Shown here piece after piece: positions 1 through 9,129 of a stretch of DNA of 64,000 nucleotides (position 1 is its first letter; each line of letters begins with the position of its first letter). A program made the translations under genes and the position numbers. Below the pieces are notes generated by a model that was not told the origin of the DNA, ran no database searches, and saw only the letters and a list, made by a program, of their open reading frames with translations. The DNA comes from JAFGXT01 sp963677165 (GTDB lineage: Bacteria; Verrucomicrobiota; Lentisphaeria; Victivallales; SZUA-371). The stretch covers positions 930,001 through 994,000 of the forward strand of contig CAXXSX010000001.1 of NCBI GenBank assembly GCA_963677165.2, given 5' to 3'.

Positions 1-755
1 CCGGAAGTTGCGAGGACCGCCGCGTTTAGACCGTAAAAACTACTGTTTTCATTTGATGTTGTATTGCCTGTTGTGGAAATTTTGGGCTCATTAAGTGTCA
101 AATTTCCGCCGTTTGTTACGTAGACCGCAGAAGTATCGGTTTTGTTCGATATAAAATTCTTGTGTGATAGAGTTGCTGTTTTTCCGTCAACCGTATAGGC
201 TCCGCTGAGAGTATAACTTGTTTGTGAGCCGCCTGGACCTCCTGGACCTCCTGGACCGCCCGGTCCCCCCTGACCACCGCCGGAAGAACTTTGCTGTTGT
301 GACTTACTTGTTAGTTTATTAACCAACGCCGTGTATTGTTCTTCAGACAGAAACTCTTTGGCTGGAGCAATAATTTTTAGCACTTTCTTTTGAAATTTCT
401 CCATCAGCTTTTGGATTTTCTGCATATCCATTCCACCCGGACCGCCTCTGCTGTGGCTGTGACGTCCACTGCTGGAACGACTGGATTTTTTTAGCTTTTT
501 CTGAAGTTTTTCATAGAGTTTTTTAATTTCCTCAATAAGCGGCTTCAACTTGGTGCATTGTTCTTCGGTTAACTTCAGTTCGGTCTTCAATTTTTCTATG
601 GTCAGGGTAGCGATCGCGCTGTTTTGCATACTTTCCGGGCCGCCTTGTCCTCCTGGACCACCAGGCCCGCCACTTGGAGGACCGCTTCTCGCAAAGAGAG
701 AAAGACCGCAGAAAAGAATAAATACTACCAGAATATTACCTTTCACATTCATCAT
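1..755 (-). CDS. Secreted collagen-like, Spy-like, beta-helix protein (C-terminus beyond window)
   Basis: An open frame runs from the ATG at 755 off the left edge, about 251 residues visible. AGGAG lies 5 nt upstream; a second ATG at 752 is equally possible. Residues 1-23 form a signal peptide (hydrophobic ILVVFILFCGLSLFA). A Gly/Pro-rich linker follows, then a charged helical region beginning LKLTEEQCTKLKPLIEE, which resembles the LTxxQ motif of Spy/CpxP periplasmic proteins. A second linker carries four Gly-Gly-Pro triplets near residues 168-181. The last visible part (YTLSGAYTVDG onward, with SAVYVTNGG and FYGLNAAVLATSG) resembles the beta-helix repeats of secreted adhesin-like proteins. 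An extracellular or surface role is inferred. The real length and C-terminal domain cannot be seen. Confidence 0.75.
   Translation of the reverse strand, partial: MMNVKGNILVVFILFCGLSLFARSGPPSGGPGGPGGQGGPESMQNSAIATLTIEKLKTELKLTEEQCTKLKPLIEEIKKLYEKLQKKLKKSSRSSSGRHSHSRGGPGGMDMQKIQKLMEKFQKKVLKIIAPAKEFLSEEQYTALVNKLTSKSQQQSSSGGGQGGPGGPGGPGGPGGSQTSYTLSGAYTVDGKTATLSHKNFISNKTDTSAVYVTNGGNLTLNEPKISTTGNTTSNENSSFYGLNAAVLATS
229..282 (-). repeat. Tandem 9-bp repeat encoding Gly-Gly-Pro triplets
   Basis: Repeats of cctggacct and close variants on the plus strand encode GGPGGPGGPGG in the minus-strand gene. Such a tract can change length by slippage. A shorter related tract lies at 640-680 in the same gene. 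Confidence 0.7.
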
Positions 756-1057
756 CCGGCTCCTTTGAAATTCTTTTATGTATTGTTTCGATATGTATTG
801 TTGGTGTTCCCCACAAACCGAAGGTTTTGAGTGTGCCGGCAGGTAACCTTGTTAACCGGTTTGTTGTAAACACTAGCAAGTTCTAATTATATAATCGAAT
901 TAAATTATAAATGGTTACAACGAAAATATATAAATTTTGTAAAAACATAAACTAATACACGCGTTTGAAAGTGAATCTTACAGTTGATTCATAAAAAAAG
1001 ACCTGCTTTGCAAGTTTTTGCAAAACAGGTCTGAGTTGGTGAAGAAATCTTCAAAGA
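756..1057. other. Intergenic region with terminator, no gene
   Basis: About 300 bases between the pseudopilin gene and the collagen-like gene. It is AT-rich from about 870 to 990, which probably holds the promoter of the left-edge gene, but no element matches consensus well enough to call. The only clear element is the terminator at 992-1032. The stretch 840-860 holds an imperfect inverted repeat (ggtaacc/gttaacc) in the likely leader. Confidence 0.5.
992..1032 (-). terminator. Intrinsic terminator of the GH130/GH42 operon
   Basis: Arms 999-1013 and 1018-1032 form a 15-bp stem with one G-U pair and a 4-nt loop. On the minus strand it is followed by seven T (992-998). It lies 26 bases after the pseudopilin stop and closes the operon that starts at 9123. 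Confidence 0.9.
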
Positions 1058-1849
1058 TTAAGGAATATGCCACAAGGTTTTGAAATAGGGATCTGCTTCG
1101 TTTATTGTTTCTTTGCGACCGAAAATGAATAACTTATTCGGATTCTGACCAAATCTCAGGTTTTCAACATGTCCGTCTATCATACCGAAGCTGATTCCCA
1201 TACCATAATGGTCACGGAGGTTATTGATATTGGTATTGTAAACAATAGTGTAACCATTTAGATAGTTTGTGCCGTCATTAAAGACCGGAACACTGTATTC
1301 CAGGTTCATGATTGCCCGGGATGGAATATTTGACCGTGAAATTTTTCCGCCGATACCGCTACCGGCCGGTTTCCATGGCGGATTGGATTTTAATAACTGT
1401 CCATTCATGCAGTAGTTTGTTCTACTGTTGTCGACTAGTTTCCACGCGTCATCAACACCTACTCCCACAACCCAGTTTGCGGTGCTGTCACTGACTTTAT
1501 TGTGAGGGTTGCCGGTGCAGTCAAATACTTTCTTGCCGAATTTATAATCTTTGATCAATACCCACATCCAGTATGTGGATGAATATCTAATTCCGCCATT
1601 GCTGAGGCCTAGTCCCCAATGAGTTGGTAGTTGTCCATTAAAATCATTTGTGTAGAGCAGCATGCCTGTTGCAATGTTTTTCTGATTAGCTGTACAATTA
1701 ATGACCTTGGCTCTTGCGCGAGCTTTGTTCAAGGTTGGCAGCAGCATGCTTGCCAGGATTGCGATGATGGCGATCACGACGAGGAGTTCTATGAGTGTGA
1801 AAGTCCTGTGTGCCAACATGTTTTGCGGATGGTTCTGGGTTCTTTTCAT
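1058..1849 (-). CDS. Prepilin-type N-terminal domain protein (pseudopilin), H-X-DG tail
   Basis: 263 residues. A 16-residue basic leader ends in HRT, followed by FTLIELLVVIAIIAILASML, the hydrophobic helix and Glu5 of type IV pilin and type II secretion pseudopilins. The rest is a globular domain with two Cys early (NCTANQ, FDCTG) and a C-terminal H-X10-DG stretch (near residue 215), typical of the pilin-like families of planctomycetes and Lentisphaerota. The residue before the cleavage site is Thr, not the usual Gly. It is the last gene of an operon with three glycosidases, 20 bases after the preceding stop. It is expected in the inner membrane or a pseudopilus. The function is unknown; association with polysaccharide breakdown is inferred from position. 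Confidence 0.85.
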   Translation of the reverse strand: MKRTQNHPQNMLAHRTFTLIELLVVIAIIAILASMLLPTLNKARARAKVINCTANQKNIATGMLLYTNDFNGQLPTHWGLGLSNGGIRYSSTYWMWVLIKDYKFGKKVFDCTGNPHNKVSDSTANWVVGVGVDDAWKLVDNSRTNYCMNGQLLKSNPPWKPAGSGIGGKISRSNIPSRAIMNLEYSVPVFNDGTNYLNGYTIVYNTNINNLRDHYGMGISFGMIDGHVENLRFGQNPNKLFIFGRKETINEADPYFKTLWHIP

Positions 1850-1869
1850 TATTGTTTCTCCCTGTTTAT

Positions 1870-4044
1870 TTAAAAGTTTGTTCCTGTAATTATTATCGGT
1901 GCTCCGGTTGTTGTGATGCGTACCCGTCTATTTTGAGACTTAATCACTCTTTTTCGTCCAACACAATCAGTTACTGTTATTTTACTACCTTTGGTTGGGA
2001 GTGCTACCGGGATAACACTTTTCCAATGATCAATCCACGGTTCCGGTTCCGCATAGTTGTCTGCTTTGTTGGCCTGTACATAGCCGTCTTTGCGGTTCCA
2101 GATAATTGCCATTTGTCCTTCCGGTTTCTTAAAGAGAATTCCTTTCAGGTACTTGTTTTTAAACTTTAGAAACTTCACAAATTTAGCTCCATCCAGAGCT
2201 TCTGAAATAGTGCAGAAGGCAGAAAGTGAAGGTTTTACAGTTCCATCTCGGAAAAGTATTCCATAGCTGTATTCAGAATCCTTGGAGTTTATACCGCCTT
2301 TATCGGTCCAACGACTATCCTGGAGTTGATAGAACATTACTCCGGCAATTCCTTCGGCTTTGGCAAGGGCAAATTGCAATACGATATTTTCTGCCGCTCT
2401 TCTATAGGAATCGTACCACCAGTTGTTGGGTTTAGTGCAGGCATATGCTTCGGTTATCCAAATGGGTTTATTGCCAAGTTGTTTTACGGTCTTTTTTATT
2501 GCTTTCAGCGGACCATAGAATGACCAGTAGGACCTTGCGTTATCGTAATCTGGGGTGAGGTTGCCGCGTCCGGAGTGATAAGCTATGCCATCCATCATGT
2601 TCCAGCCACCGTTTTTATGGATTGCTTTCAGGAATCCAAGGTCAGCTCCGGCAAGTCCCATACTCATTATTTTAACTTTATAATTTCCGGCCTTTTTTTG
2701 GTTGTAGATTTCCGATAACCAGTTTTTTACATAGATATCAGCTTTTTTCCCACTGTTTAGCGATCCCATGTTCCATTCATTACCGAATTCCCACCAAACA
2801 TTCTGTTGAAGTCTGCATCTTTCCAGCCCTTTCTTTGCCCAGTCAGTTCTCTTTTTGGGGGTATTCTTCCATTGCTCCGGTCTTATATTTGAGTGATAGT
2901 TGGACAGTGCTCCAAAAGCGGGCATGGTTTTTCTGGTATCACCGTTACGGACCCAGCGTATGCCCATACGTTTTAGAAGTTTATCCACTGCTTTCTGTGA
3001 TGGAATATCGAAATACGCGGCAATTCCAAAGATGCTTGTATCTTTGTATTTATACTCGTAATCAGGCATGACTGCCAACATTGTGCGAGCAAACACTTCT
3101 TTGCCGTTCAGTTTTGCGGAAGCTTCAGCGAAATAGAATTCATGTTCATTTCGGGCTGGAATTTTAATATTGATGCTTTTCTCCTCATTCGCGTCTAAAT
3201 TAATGTTGTTTGTGCTGTTTTTTATAAGTTTCCCATCATAATCTCTTACGAATACTTTTAATCTGACTCCTGCGAGTTGTTTTCCGGAAGTATTCGTGAG
3301 TCTGATATTGAACTCTGGTCTTTCTTTGTTGTCCCACAAGTTGAAATCCCTGTTGGTGGCAAGAGCGAGGGATATTGGGCGTTTTGAATAGACTGCTCCG
3401 GCAGCTTCATTGGTGGTGTAAGAGGGAAGAATAATGAATTTCGTTTCTCCTGTATAAGTGTCTTCTCCGGTTTTTTTCAGTGAAATGTGTTGCGCATAAG
3501 TGTTGACCCAGTTTACATTTCCGTTGATTGTTTCAAAGACAGAAGAGTTTTTGCCATTGAAGCGTCGAAAGGTTATATCCTTTACTTCATAGGGAACACC
3601 ACCGTGTTTGTGGCGTACCCATTTGCCCAGCTTTACTAGTTTTGGGGAACCTTCGATTTTGCCTTTTTTACGTATATACATTGTGCCGCCTATGTTTACG
3701 CCTTTAGGAGCAGTTACTGTATATTTTGCTGTTACGATATGATTCTGGCATGAGAAGATACCGCTGATTTTTACTTTTCCGGTTTTGTCGTTTACTACAT
3801 TATAATCAATTTTTATCGTGTTGTCATTCAGTTTACTGGTATTTCCTGATTTGGTCTTTTGCGGAGCCCAAGATAGAGAAACTCCGCTTAGGGTAAGCAA
3901 TACTGATCCTTCAATGTCGAGAATATCCACTCCGCCGTTGGTTGTCTTTATAGCGCACCCATCTCCATTAATCTTTATTTCTGCATGAGCAAGAATGGAA
4001 AAAAGTACAAATACTGATATTATATAAGATTTAATTCTGAGCAT
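1870..4044 (-). CDS. Secreted clan GH-A glycoside hydrolase, family unassigned
   Basis: 724 residues from the ATG at 4044, preceded by GGGGG; upstream in-frame ATGs lack a good site. Residues 1-21 form a signal peptide (SYIISVFVLFSILAHA then E). Residues 22-340 look like beta-sandwich modules. A TIM barrel follows, with WVRNGD near 375, probable acid/base Glu in FGNEWN near 420 and probable nucleophile Glu in WITEAYA near 530, the clan GH-A pattern (GH39/GH5-like). A short beta domain ends the protein. The start overlaps the upstream GH42-like gene by 14 bases, so translation is probably coupled. The substrate cannot be told from sequence; a beta-linked polymer is inferred from the GH130/GH42 neighbours. 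Confidence 0.8.
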   Translation of the reverse strand: MLRIKSYIISVFVLFSILAHAEIKINGDGCAIKTTNGGVDILDIEGSVLLTLSGVSLSWAPQKTKSGNTSKLNDNTIKIDYNVVNDKTGKVKISGIFSCQNHIVTAKYTVTAPKGVNIGGTMYIRKKGKIEGSPKLVKLGKWVRHKHGGVPYEVKDITFRRFNGKNSSVFETINGNVNWVNTYAQHISLKKTGEDTYTGETKFIILPSYTTNEAAGAVYSKRPISLALATNRDFNLWDNKERPEFNIRLTNTSGKQLAGVRLKVFVRDYDGKLIKNSTNNINLDANEEKSINIKIPARNEHEFYFAEASAKLNGKEVFARTMLAVMPDYEYKYKDTSIFGIAAYFDIPSQKAVDKLLKRMGIRWVRNGDTRKTMPAFGALSNYHSNIRPEQWKNTPKKRTDWAKKGLERCRLQQNVWWEFGNEWNMGSLNSGKKADIYVKNWLSEIYNQKKAGNYKVKIMSMGLAGADLGFLKAIHKNGGWNMMDGIAYHSGRGNLTPDYDNARSYWSFYGPLKAIKKTVKQLGNKPIWITEAYACTKPNNWWYDSYRRAAENIVLQFALAKAEGIAGVMFYQLQDSRWTDKGGINSKDSEYSYGILFRDGTVKPSLSAFCTISEALDGAKFVKFLKFKNKYLKGILFKKPEGQMAIIWNRKDGYVQANKADNYAEPEPWIDHWKSVIPVALPTKGSKITVTDCVGRKRVIKSQNRRVRITTTGAPIIITGTNF

Positions 4045-7039
4045 GTTTTGTCCCCCATATTTCAATTTCATTAATCTCGCCGCGGTTTTTCTTGAACTTT
4101 ACTTCCAGTTTAACATATCTGGCCGGGACTTCCTTGAAATTGATTTCCGTTTCATTATTTATTTTTTCTGATTGAGCGATTTGGGTGTAGTTCTTGCCGT
4201 CAGTGCTGACCAGTATGGTTATCTTTTCCGGATTTAATACCTTGTATCGGGATGCAACCAGTTTGATTCGAGATACATTATAAACTTTTTTCAGGTCGTA
4301 AACGATGTTTATTCCGGGCATCTTAAAAAATGCTATATGGTTTCTCCATGGCTTTGTACCGCCTTGCAAGGCTCCGTCATTTCCGCAGACGGACTTGCTG
4401 TTTGCTGAGTCCTTCCACCAGGATTTTACGCCTGCTGGAGCTTCATACTTGTAGTCCGCTCCAGTATTGATGCTTAGATAATAACCTTTGGGGTATTCAG
4501 CGTTGTCGCTGAGGATATGAGGTTGTCTATCCAAAACTGCATCCGGAATAATAACCTCAATATTAGCGGTTATTACAGATTTTTCTTTGCCGTCGCTCCA
4601 TGTTGCAACTAGAGGATAAATCTGGTGCGGAATGAATTTTTTCGGATCATTTGGGATTTGAGCTGTAATTTTATAAGTATAGAGCTTTCCCGCCTTAAGT
4701 TGACCAGTTTTAATTGATTCTGGGGTTATTTTCCAGCCTTGCATTGCCTGAATTTTGATTTCTCCTGATGACGAATTCTGAGGTGCATAGAGCTGGACGG
4801 TAAAATGAACCGTTTCTCCTGGTTTGAATGTTGCTCCGAATTTGTCTACAGATGTTCCTGAACCTGGGATTTGAGGAATTCCCAATATCGGTTTGTGATC
4901 TTTGAGCAGATAAATCATTCCTGCAGTTTTTATTTCAGGTAAATCAATGATGTGTTCATTGTCTGATATGCTACGGATAGTTACCGGGTGGATTCCGTTA
5001 TTTTCGGCTGGAGCCCATAGTGCATGAATTGCTGTTCTGGCTGGCAGCCACATTTTAAGTTGTCCATTCGTAATAGGTTTTCTACTCATGTTGGTGATTG
5101 CAAATATGCAATTGTCCTTGCTGTCAATGTAGGGCTGCGCAACTCTGAGGGCCATCTGTTGTTGAACCGGAATATTGGCTGTATATCCTGGCTTTATGTT
5201 GATGTCAGTTAAAAGCTTCTTCATCCACTTGCCGATAAGCATTGATTCAACGGTTTCCGGACGCAGAACACCTAGCTGAGTCGCAATATAAAGCGACTTG
5301 CCCTTGCCGTAATTGTTTTCTACAATCAAAGGTTGTTCACGAGTGGTCTTTCCGATAATTTTTCCGGTGGTTAATTTTAGATTGGCAAGTCCGTCTCCAC
5401 GGATGATTCCGTTTTTTGTTTTTACCCATAGGTCAACCCATTCGTCATTGTAATAAGTGATTTTAGTACCGATTACTTTTGCAAGTCCTTGGATTTTAAC
5501 ATGGTGTTCATTAAAGAAACCAGGTCGTGTGTCGCTGACCAGTTTGCCGCCGCTTTTAACATAATTGCTGATTGTAGTGCATTCTTTTTTAGTGAGGTGT
5601 TGGGCTCCGACGAGAAGGAGCGCGTCATAGCTCTTGAGGTAATCTGCATTGAGTTTTGTGTAAGGAATTGTGTCGATCCAGAATCCCTGTTCACGGAGTC
5701 GTTTGTAAACTTTATAGCGATTGTTGCGTTCCCATTCCCACACACTGTTTTCTGGATTGTCTGCCAGAATTATATCTCGTTTGGGCATGAGCATTGCCAA
5801 CTTGGGCATGCCAGAGGCAGGAACAGACTTTGTCCAGAATGCTTCCGTGCGGTGGATCATATGCGCCCAGCGAATTGCATAAAAGAATCTGTCGCGAAGT
5901 TTCAGATTGGGCGCCATGAACGCATAGGTGTCGAAGTCGCCTTTAGCTCCCAGAAAACCAGCACAGAAGAAGTTTGCGCCTTTTAGTCCGTTATTTAGTG
6001 CCCGCCAGTATGTGGAAGCCCACTGATAGGCCGGGCCTGAATGATTGTTCGACTCACACAACATGGTACCGTAGCCCGGAGCTTTGTCCAGTGGGCGTAT
6101 GCAGTTAAAAATATAGTTGATGTTGTAAGACATCTTATCGTCTGCTCCATAGATGTCTATCCCACAGTAACCACCGCTGTAGGGCCGTATTTTTTCTGCC
6201 ATGCTGTCAAAGTCAACCAGTTGTTCTTTGCCTTTGGTGGGGGGTTCGATACCCAACTGAGTCATTTTGAAAAGAACTGGACGTTTCAGGGGATCGCTTT
6301 CATGGATTGTTTTAAATCTTGTCGCGATCAGATTGGTGAAATTATTTGTGTTGAAACGGTGCCAGTCGAGCCATGCTCCCTGATCCTTGCGTATTCGTGC
6401 TTTGGGAAGGAGTGGTTTGATTTCGCTGAAAGTTTTGTAATTCGAGCCCCAGGTTTTATTCAGTTTTTCAACATGTCCGTAACTTTCTTCCAGCCATTTA
6501 TGATATAATGCGATCACTGGTTCTGAATAGTCCAGATATCCAGTCCATTCGTTGTCGATAGACCAAAAAATGATTTCACTTTTTCCTCTGGCCTTGCCTA
6601 ATTGGTTGACAACACTGGTTTCGTAGGCTTTCAGGTATTTCATGAAGTTTGGATCGAAAAGAGAAAAGCCTCCCGTTTTTCCATTTGCTTTTACTGCTTT
6701 TTTCAGCTTAAAAATCTTTGGACTATTGTTGTTGTAATAGTGAACTGCCCATAGAGGTTTATGCATGAGAGTTCCATAAGGATCGGTTTTTCTTCTTTGG
6801 GCTATTGGTTTACCGTCTTTCCATTTGCATCCGCCGATAGCCGATTCTTCATTATAATTAAATCCACCTCGGGTGATGAGGCTTTTGTCTTTTCGCAGAA
6901 GCAGGCCCATTGGAAAATAGTCATCGGTCGGTCCCTGCGCTGTGATCTCGGTGCTGTAAGCCCGAACATTTTCAAGGGGATCGGCCTGACAGGTGAGAGT
7001 CGCAAAAATAGCCATACTTATTGGTAACAGTTTCTTCAT
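4031..7039 (-). CDS. Secreted GH42-like beta-galactosidase with C-terminal discoidin domain
   Basis: 1002 residues from the ATG at 7039 (GGAG 6 nt upstream; the ATG at 7051 has its AGGA too close). A signal peptide ends near QA (residue 19). The TIM barrel has acid/base Glu in SIDNEWTG near 162 and nucleophile Glu in MLCESNNHS near 329, as in GH42. A flavodoxin-like GH42 trimerisation domain follows (ALLLVGAQHLTKKE, GGKLVSDTRPG). Then come beta-sandwich modules and, in the last 120 residues, an F5/8 type C (discoidin) fold with STDGKNYT and ARYVKLEVKF, a likely sugar-binding module. Usual GH42 length is 650-700, so about 300 residues are accessory. Second hydrolase of the operon, probably periplasmic or extracellular. 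Confidence 0.85.
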   Translation of the reverse strand: MKKLLPISMAIFATLTCQADPLENVRAYSTEITAQGPTDDYFPMGLLLRKDKSLITRGGFNYNEESAIGGCKWKDGKPIAQRRKTDPYGTLMHKPLWAVHYYNNNSPKIFKLKKAVKANGKTGGFSLFDPNFMKYLKAYETSVVNQLGKARGKSEIIFWSIDNEWTGYLDYSEPVIALYHKWLEESYGHVEKLNKTWGSNYKTFSEIKPLLPKARIRKDQGAWLDWHRFNTNNFTNLIATRFKTIHESDPLKRPVLFKMTQLGIEPPTKGKEQLVDFDSMAEKIRPYSGGYCGIDIYGADDKMSYNINYIFNCIRPLDKAPGYGTMLCESNNHSGPAYQWASTYWRALNNGLKGANFFCAGFLGAKGDFDTYAFMAPNLKLRDRFFYAIRWAHMIHRTEAFWTKSVPASGMPKLAMLMPKRDIILADNPENSVWEWERNNRYKVYKRLREQGFWIDTIPYTKLNADYLKSYDALLLVGAQHLTKKECTTISNYVKSGGKLVSDTRPGFFNEHHVKIQGLAKVIGTKITYYNDEWVDLWVKTKNGIIRGDGLANLKLTTGKIIGKTTREQPLIVENNYGKGKSLYIATQLGVLRPETVESMLIGKWMKKLLTDINIKPGYTANIPVQQQMALRVAQPYIDSKDNCIFAITNMSRKPITNGQLKMWLPARTAIHALWAPAENNGIHPVTIRSISDNEHIIDLPEIKTAGMIYLLKDHKPILGIPQIPGSGTSVDKFGATFKPGETVHFTVQLYAPQNSSSGEIKIQAMQGWKITPESIKTGQLKAGKLYTYKITAQIPNDPKKFIPHQIYPLVATWSDGKEKSVITANIEVIIPDAVLDRQPHILSDNAEYPKGYYLSINTGADYKYEAPAGVKSWWKDSANSKSVCGNDGALQGGTKPWRNHIAFFKMPGINIVYDLKKVYNVSRIKLVASRYKVLNPEKITILVSTDGKNYTQIAQSEKINNETEINFKEVPARYVKLEVKFKKNRGEINEIEIWGTKHAQN

Positions 7040-7055
7040 TCTTTCTCCCATTTCC

Positions 7056-8015
7056 TTATTTTAGACAGTCATTTATTATTTCTGAAATACTTCCTGTTGC
7101 CAGGCCGATGCATGTATCAGCCGCACCGTAATAAACTCTTAGCCGGTCCTTTTCGAAGTCGGCGATTGCTCCGCAGGGAAATACTACGTTTGGAACATTT
7201 CCTGTACATTCATAGAGTGTGTCCGGAGTAAGCAGCCAGCCTTTTGATGAGCCGACTATTTTACATGGATCATCAAGATCAAGCAGCAGCGCTCCGATAG
7301 AATAACGACTACCAGCGCAACTAGTGTGCACTCCGTGAATTATTTCGAGCCAACCCTGTTCGGTTTTTATCGGCGGAGTGGGGCCGATCTTGGTTTTTGC
7401 CCAAATGTTTGACATCGTGCTGCCTTGAACTCTCCGGTGACATCCCCAATGGATCAAATCGGGCGAGGATGACAACCAGATTTCTCCTTGTTCTGTTCCG
7501 CCCGGAGCGAAAGGGCGATCAAGTCGATAGTATTTGCCGTCGATTTTTTCAGGGAAAAGACACGGAACCCGGTTGCAGGGCAGAGAGATGCACTCGATAA
7601 ATTCCCTTGTTACGAAATCATTTGTTTTTTCCAGTGCGGCAATGGGGCCCAGTGGGGGTTCCATCGGACGAACAATATAATAGGTGTTTTCAATTTTTGT
7701 AATTCTCGGATCGATGCACCAGATATCGAATTCTTCCCACGGTCCTTCTTGCAACTGAGATATAAATGGTTTCTGCTCAATTTCGAATTCAATACCATCT
7801 TTGCTTCTGGCAACATGCATGGCAGGAACTCCATCCCGTGGAATTACCGCCAGCAGTAGGATTGTTTCATCATCCATGGTTGTCTGACCGCAGTTAAAAA
7901 TAGCAGTCGTTCCGGGCATATTTTTGGGCGTAATAATTGGATTTCCCTGATAGCGTTTCAGGAGTCCTTCGGTTCGGGTCAAGGTATGATCCGATGAATT
8001 CTTTCTCATTAGCAT
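7056..8015 (-). CDS. GH130 family protein (beta-mannoside phosphorylase/hydrolase)
   Basis: 319 residues, no signal peptide, so cytoplasmic. It matches the five-bladed propeller family GH130: RYQGNPIITP at the start, FNCGQ, HVARSKDG, the conserved Asp in WCIDPRITKI near residue 101, and RLDRPFAPGG later. GH130 enzymes cleave beta-mannosidic links, most by phosphorolysis, some by hydrolysis; the sequence alone does not decide which. It is the second gene of the LacI operon, 43 bases after the regulator and 16 before the GH42-like gene. A cytoplasmic GH130 with secreted GH42 and GH-A enzymes suggests stepwise degradation of a beta-mannose-containing glycan, which is inference. Start at 8015 or two codons later. 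Confidence 0.85.
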   Translation of the reverse strand: MLMRKNSSDHTLTRTEGLLKRYQGNPIITPKNMPGTTAIFNCGQTTMDDETILLLAVIPRDGVPAMHVARSKDGIEFEIEQKPFISQLQEGPWEEFDIWCIDPRITKIENTYYIVRPMEPPLGPIAALEKTNDFVTREFIECISLPCNRVPCLFPEKIDGKYYRLDRPFAPGGTEQGEIWLSSSPDLIHWGCHRRVQGSTMSNIWAKTKIGPTPPIKTEQGWLEIIHGVHTSCAGSRYSIGALLLDLDDPCKIVGSSKGWLLTPDTLYECTGNVPNVVFPCGAIADFEKDRLRVYYGAADTCIGLATGSISEIINDCLK

Positions 8016-8058
8016 AGTGTTTTACTCTTTCGTTGGTAATTCGCTTATATTGCAGTAA

Positions 8059-9123
8059 CTAATTTTGTGCTTTCTTTACAGAATTCCCTTCTACCAGTTT
8101 TACTGGAACCATTATATGGTGTTTTGTGTCGTCAAGGCTTTGTGGATTTAATAGTTCAATGAGTCTCAGTGCCGCTTTTTTTCCCAGATCTATGGGAAAT
8201 ATTTCACAGCAGGTTGGTTTTATGTAAAAGGTATCTATTGCGGGACGGTCGAAGGAAATAATACTGACATCGTCGGGGCATTTTAGACCTTTTTCGGTGA
8301 GAACCAGCTCCGCTCCGAAAACAGAATCTGCATAGGGGAGGATCAGGCATTCAGGAAAACTTCCTGAATCAATCCATTCTCTTAGTGTTGTGATAACATC
8401 AACCATTTCGGTGGAAGGACATGATTGGCAGAAAAAGTGTTCGAGACCTAATCGCTCAATTGTTTCAAGCATTACTCCTGATTTTCTGGCTTTCCAGTCA
8501 CGAATATTCGAGGTGCTGTCAAGAAAGCCGATGTTTTTGGCTCCATTGTCAATTAAGTATTTTGCCGCCAAACGTCCTCCGCCAATATTGTCGGTATCGA
8601 CAGTGTCGAACGAACTGTTCGGATGTTCTGTTGTTAGGACAGTCTTAATGCCGTTTTGATTTATGCGTTCAATGAGTTTATCACTAGGGTTGCCCATAAT
8701 GATAATACCGTCCTGTCTGGCTATCTGGCTTAATGTATTGTTATTTTCCTGCAGGAACTTCTCTTCTTCTGCGTGCCAGGTTGAGATAGTGTGATGAATC
8801 TCTTTTTTCTGATTGAAGATAAGCTGGATGCCATTAAGTATTTCGCTAAAGAAATTTAAGCTCAGCATATTTGTTTGTTCCGGCAGGGGACAAAGTAAAA
8901 CCCCTATGTTTAGCAAACGGCTCTGGGTTCTCATAGCCTTTTTCATTACCTTGCGTTCTATTGAAGATGTATCGTAGCCCAGTTGATTGATTACAGCATA
9001 TACTTTATCCCGGGTATTCCGGTTGATTCTGGGATGTTTGTTTAATACTCGTGATACTGTAGCCTGTGATACCCCGGCGGCTTTTGCTACATCAATTAGT
9101 GTTATTGCTTCTTTTGTTCGCAT
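8059..9123 (-). CDS. LacI-family transcriptional regulator
   Basis: 354 residues from the ATG at 9123 (AAGAG 6-7 nt upstream); the ATG at 9129 abuts the ribosome site. The N-terminal HTH is clear: TLIDVAKAAGVSQATVSRVLN, then the hinge region. Residues 70-350 form a periplasmic-binding-protein-like sensor with DGIIIMGNPSD, TVDTDNIGGGRLAAKYL and DDVSIISFDRP. First gene of an operon of three glycosidases and a pseudopilin, behind a consensus sigma-70 promoter. It probably represses the operon and itself until a sugar from the target glycan binds. The effector is unknown. Confidence 0.9.
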   Translation of the reverse strand: MRTKEAITLIDVAKAAGVSQATVSRVLNKHPRINRNTRDKVYAVINQLGYDTSSIERKVMKKAMRTQSRLLNIGVLLCPLPEQTNMLSLNFFSEILNGIQLIFNQKKEIHHTISTWHAEEEKFLQENNNTLSQIARQDGIIIMGNPSDKLIERINQNGIKTVLTTEHPNSSFDTVDTDNIGGGRLAAKYLIDNGAKNIGFLDSTSNIRDWKARKSGVMLETIERLGLEHFFCQSCPSTEMVDVITTLREWIDSGSFPECLILPYADSVFGAELVLTEKGLKCPDDVSIISFDRPAIDTFYIKPTCCEIFPIDLGKKAALRLIELLNPQSLDDTKHHIMVPVKLVEGNSVKKAQN

Positions 9124-9129
9124 GATCAT

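Noticed and set aside
229..282. CRISPR-like or satellite repeats at the left edge
   Set aside because: The repeats have 9-bp periodicity in frame with Gly-Gly-Pro codons and no spacers, so they are coding repeats.
5489..6508. Long plus-strand frames (165 and 155 residues) inside the GH42-like gene
   Set aside because: Shadows of the minus-strand gene; no ribosome sites and no family resemblance.
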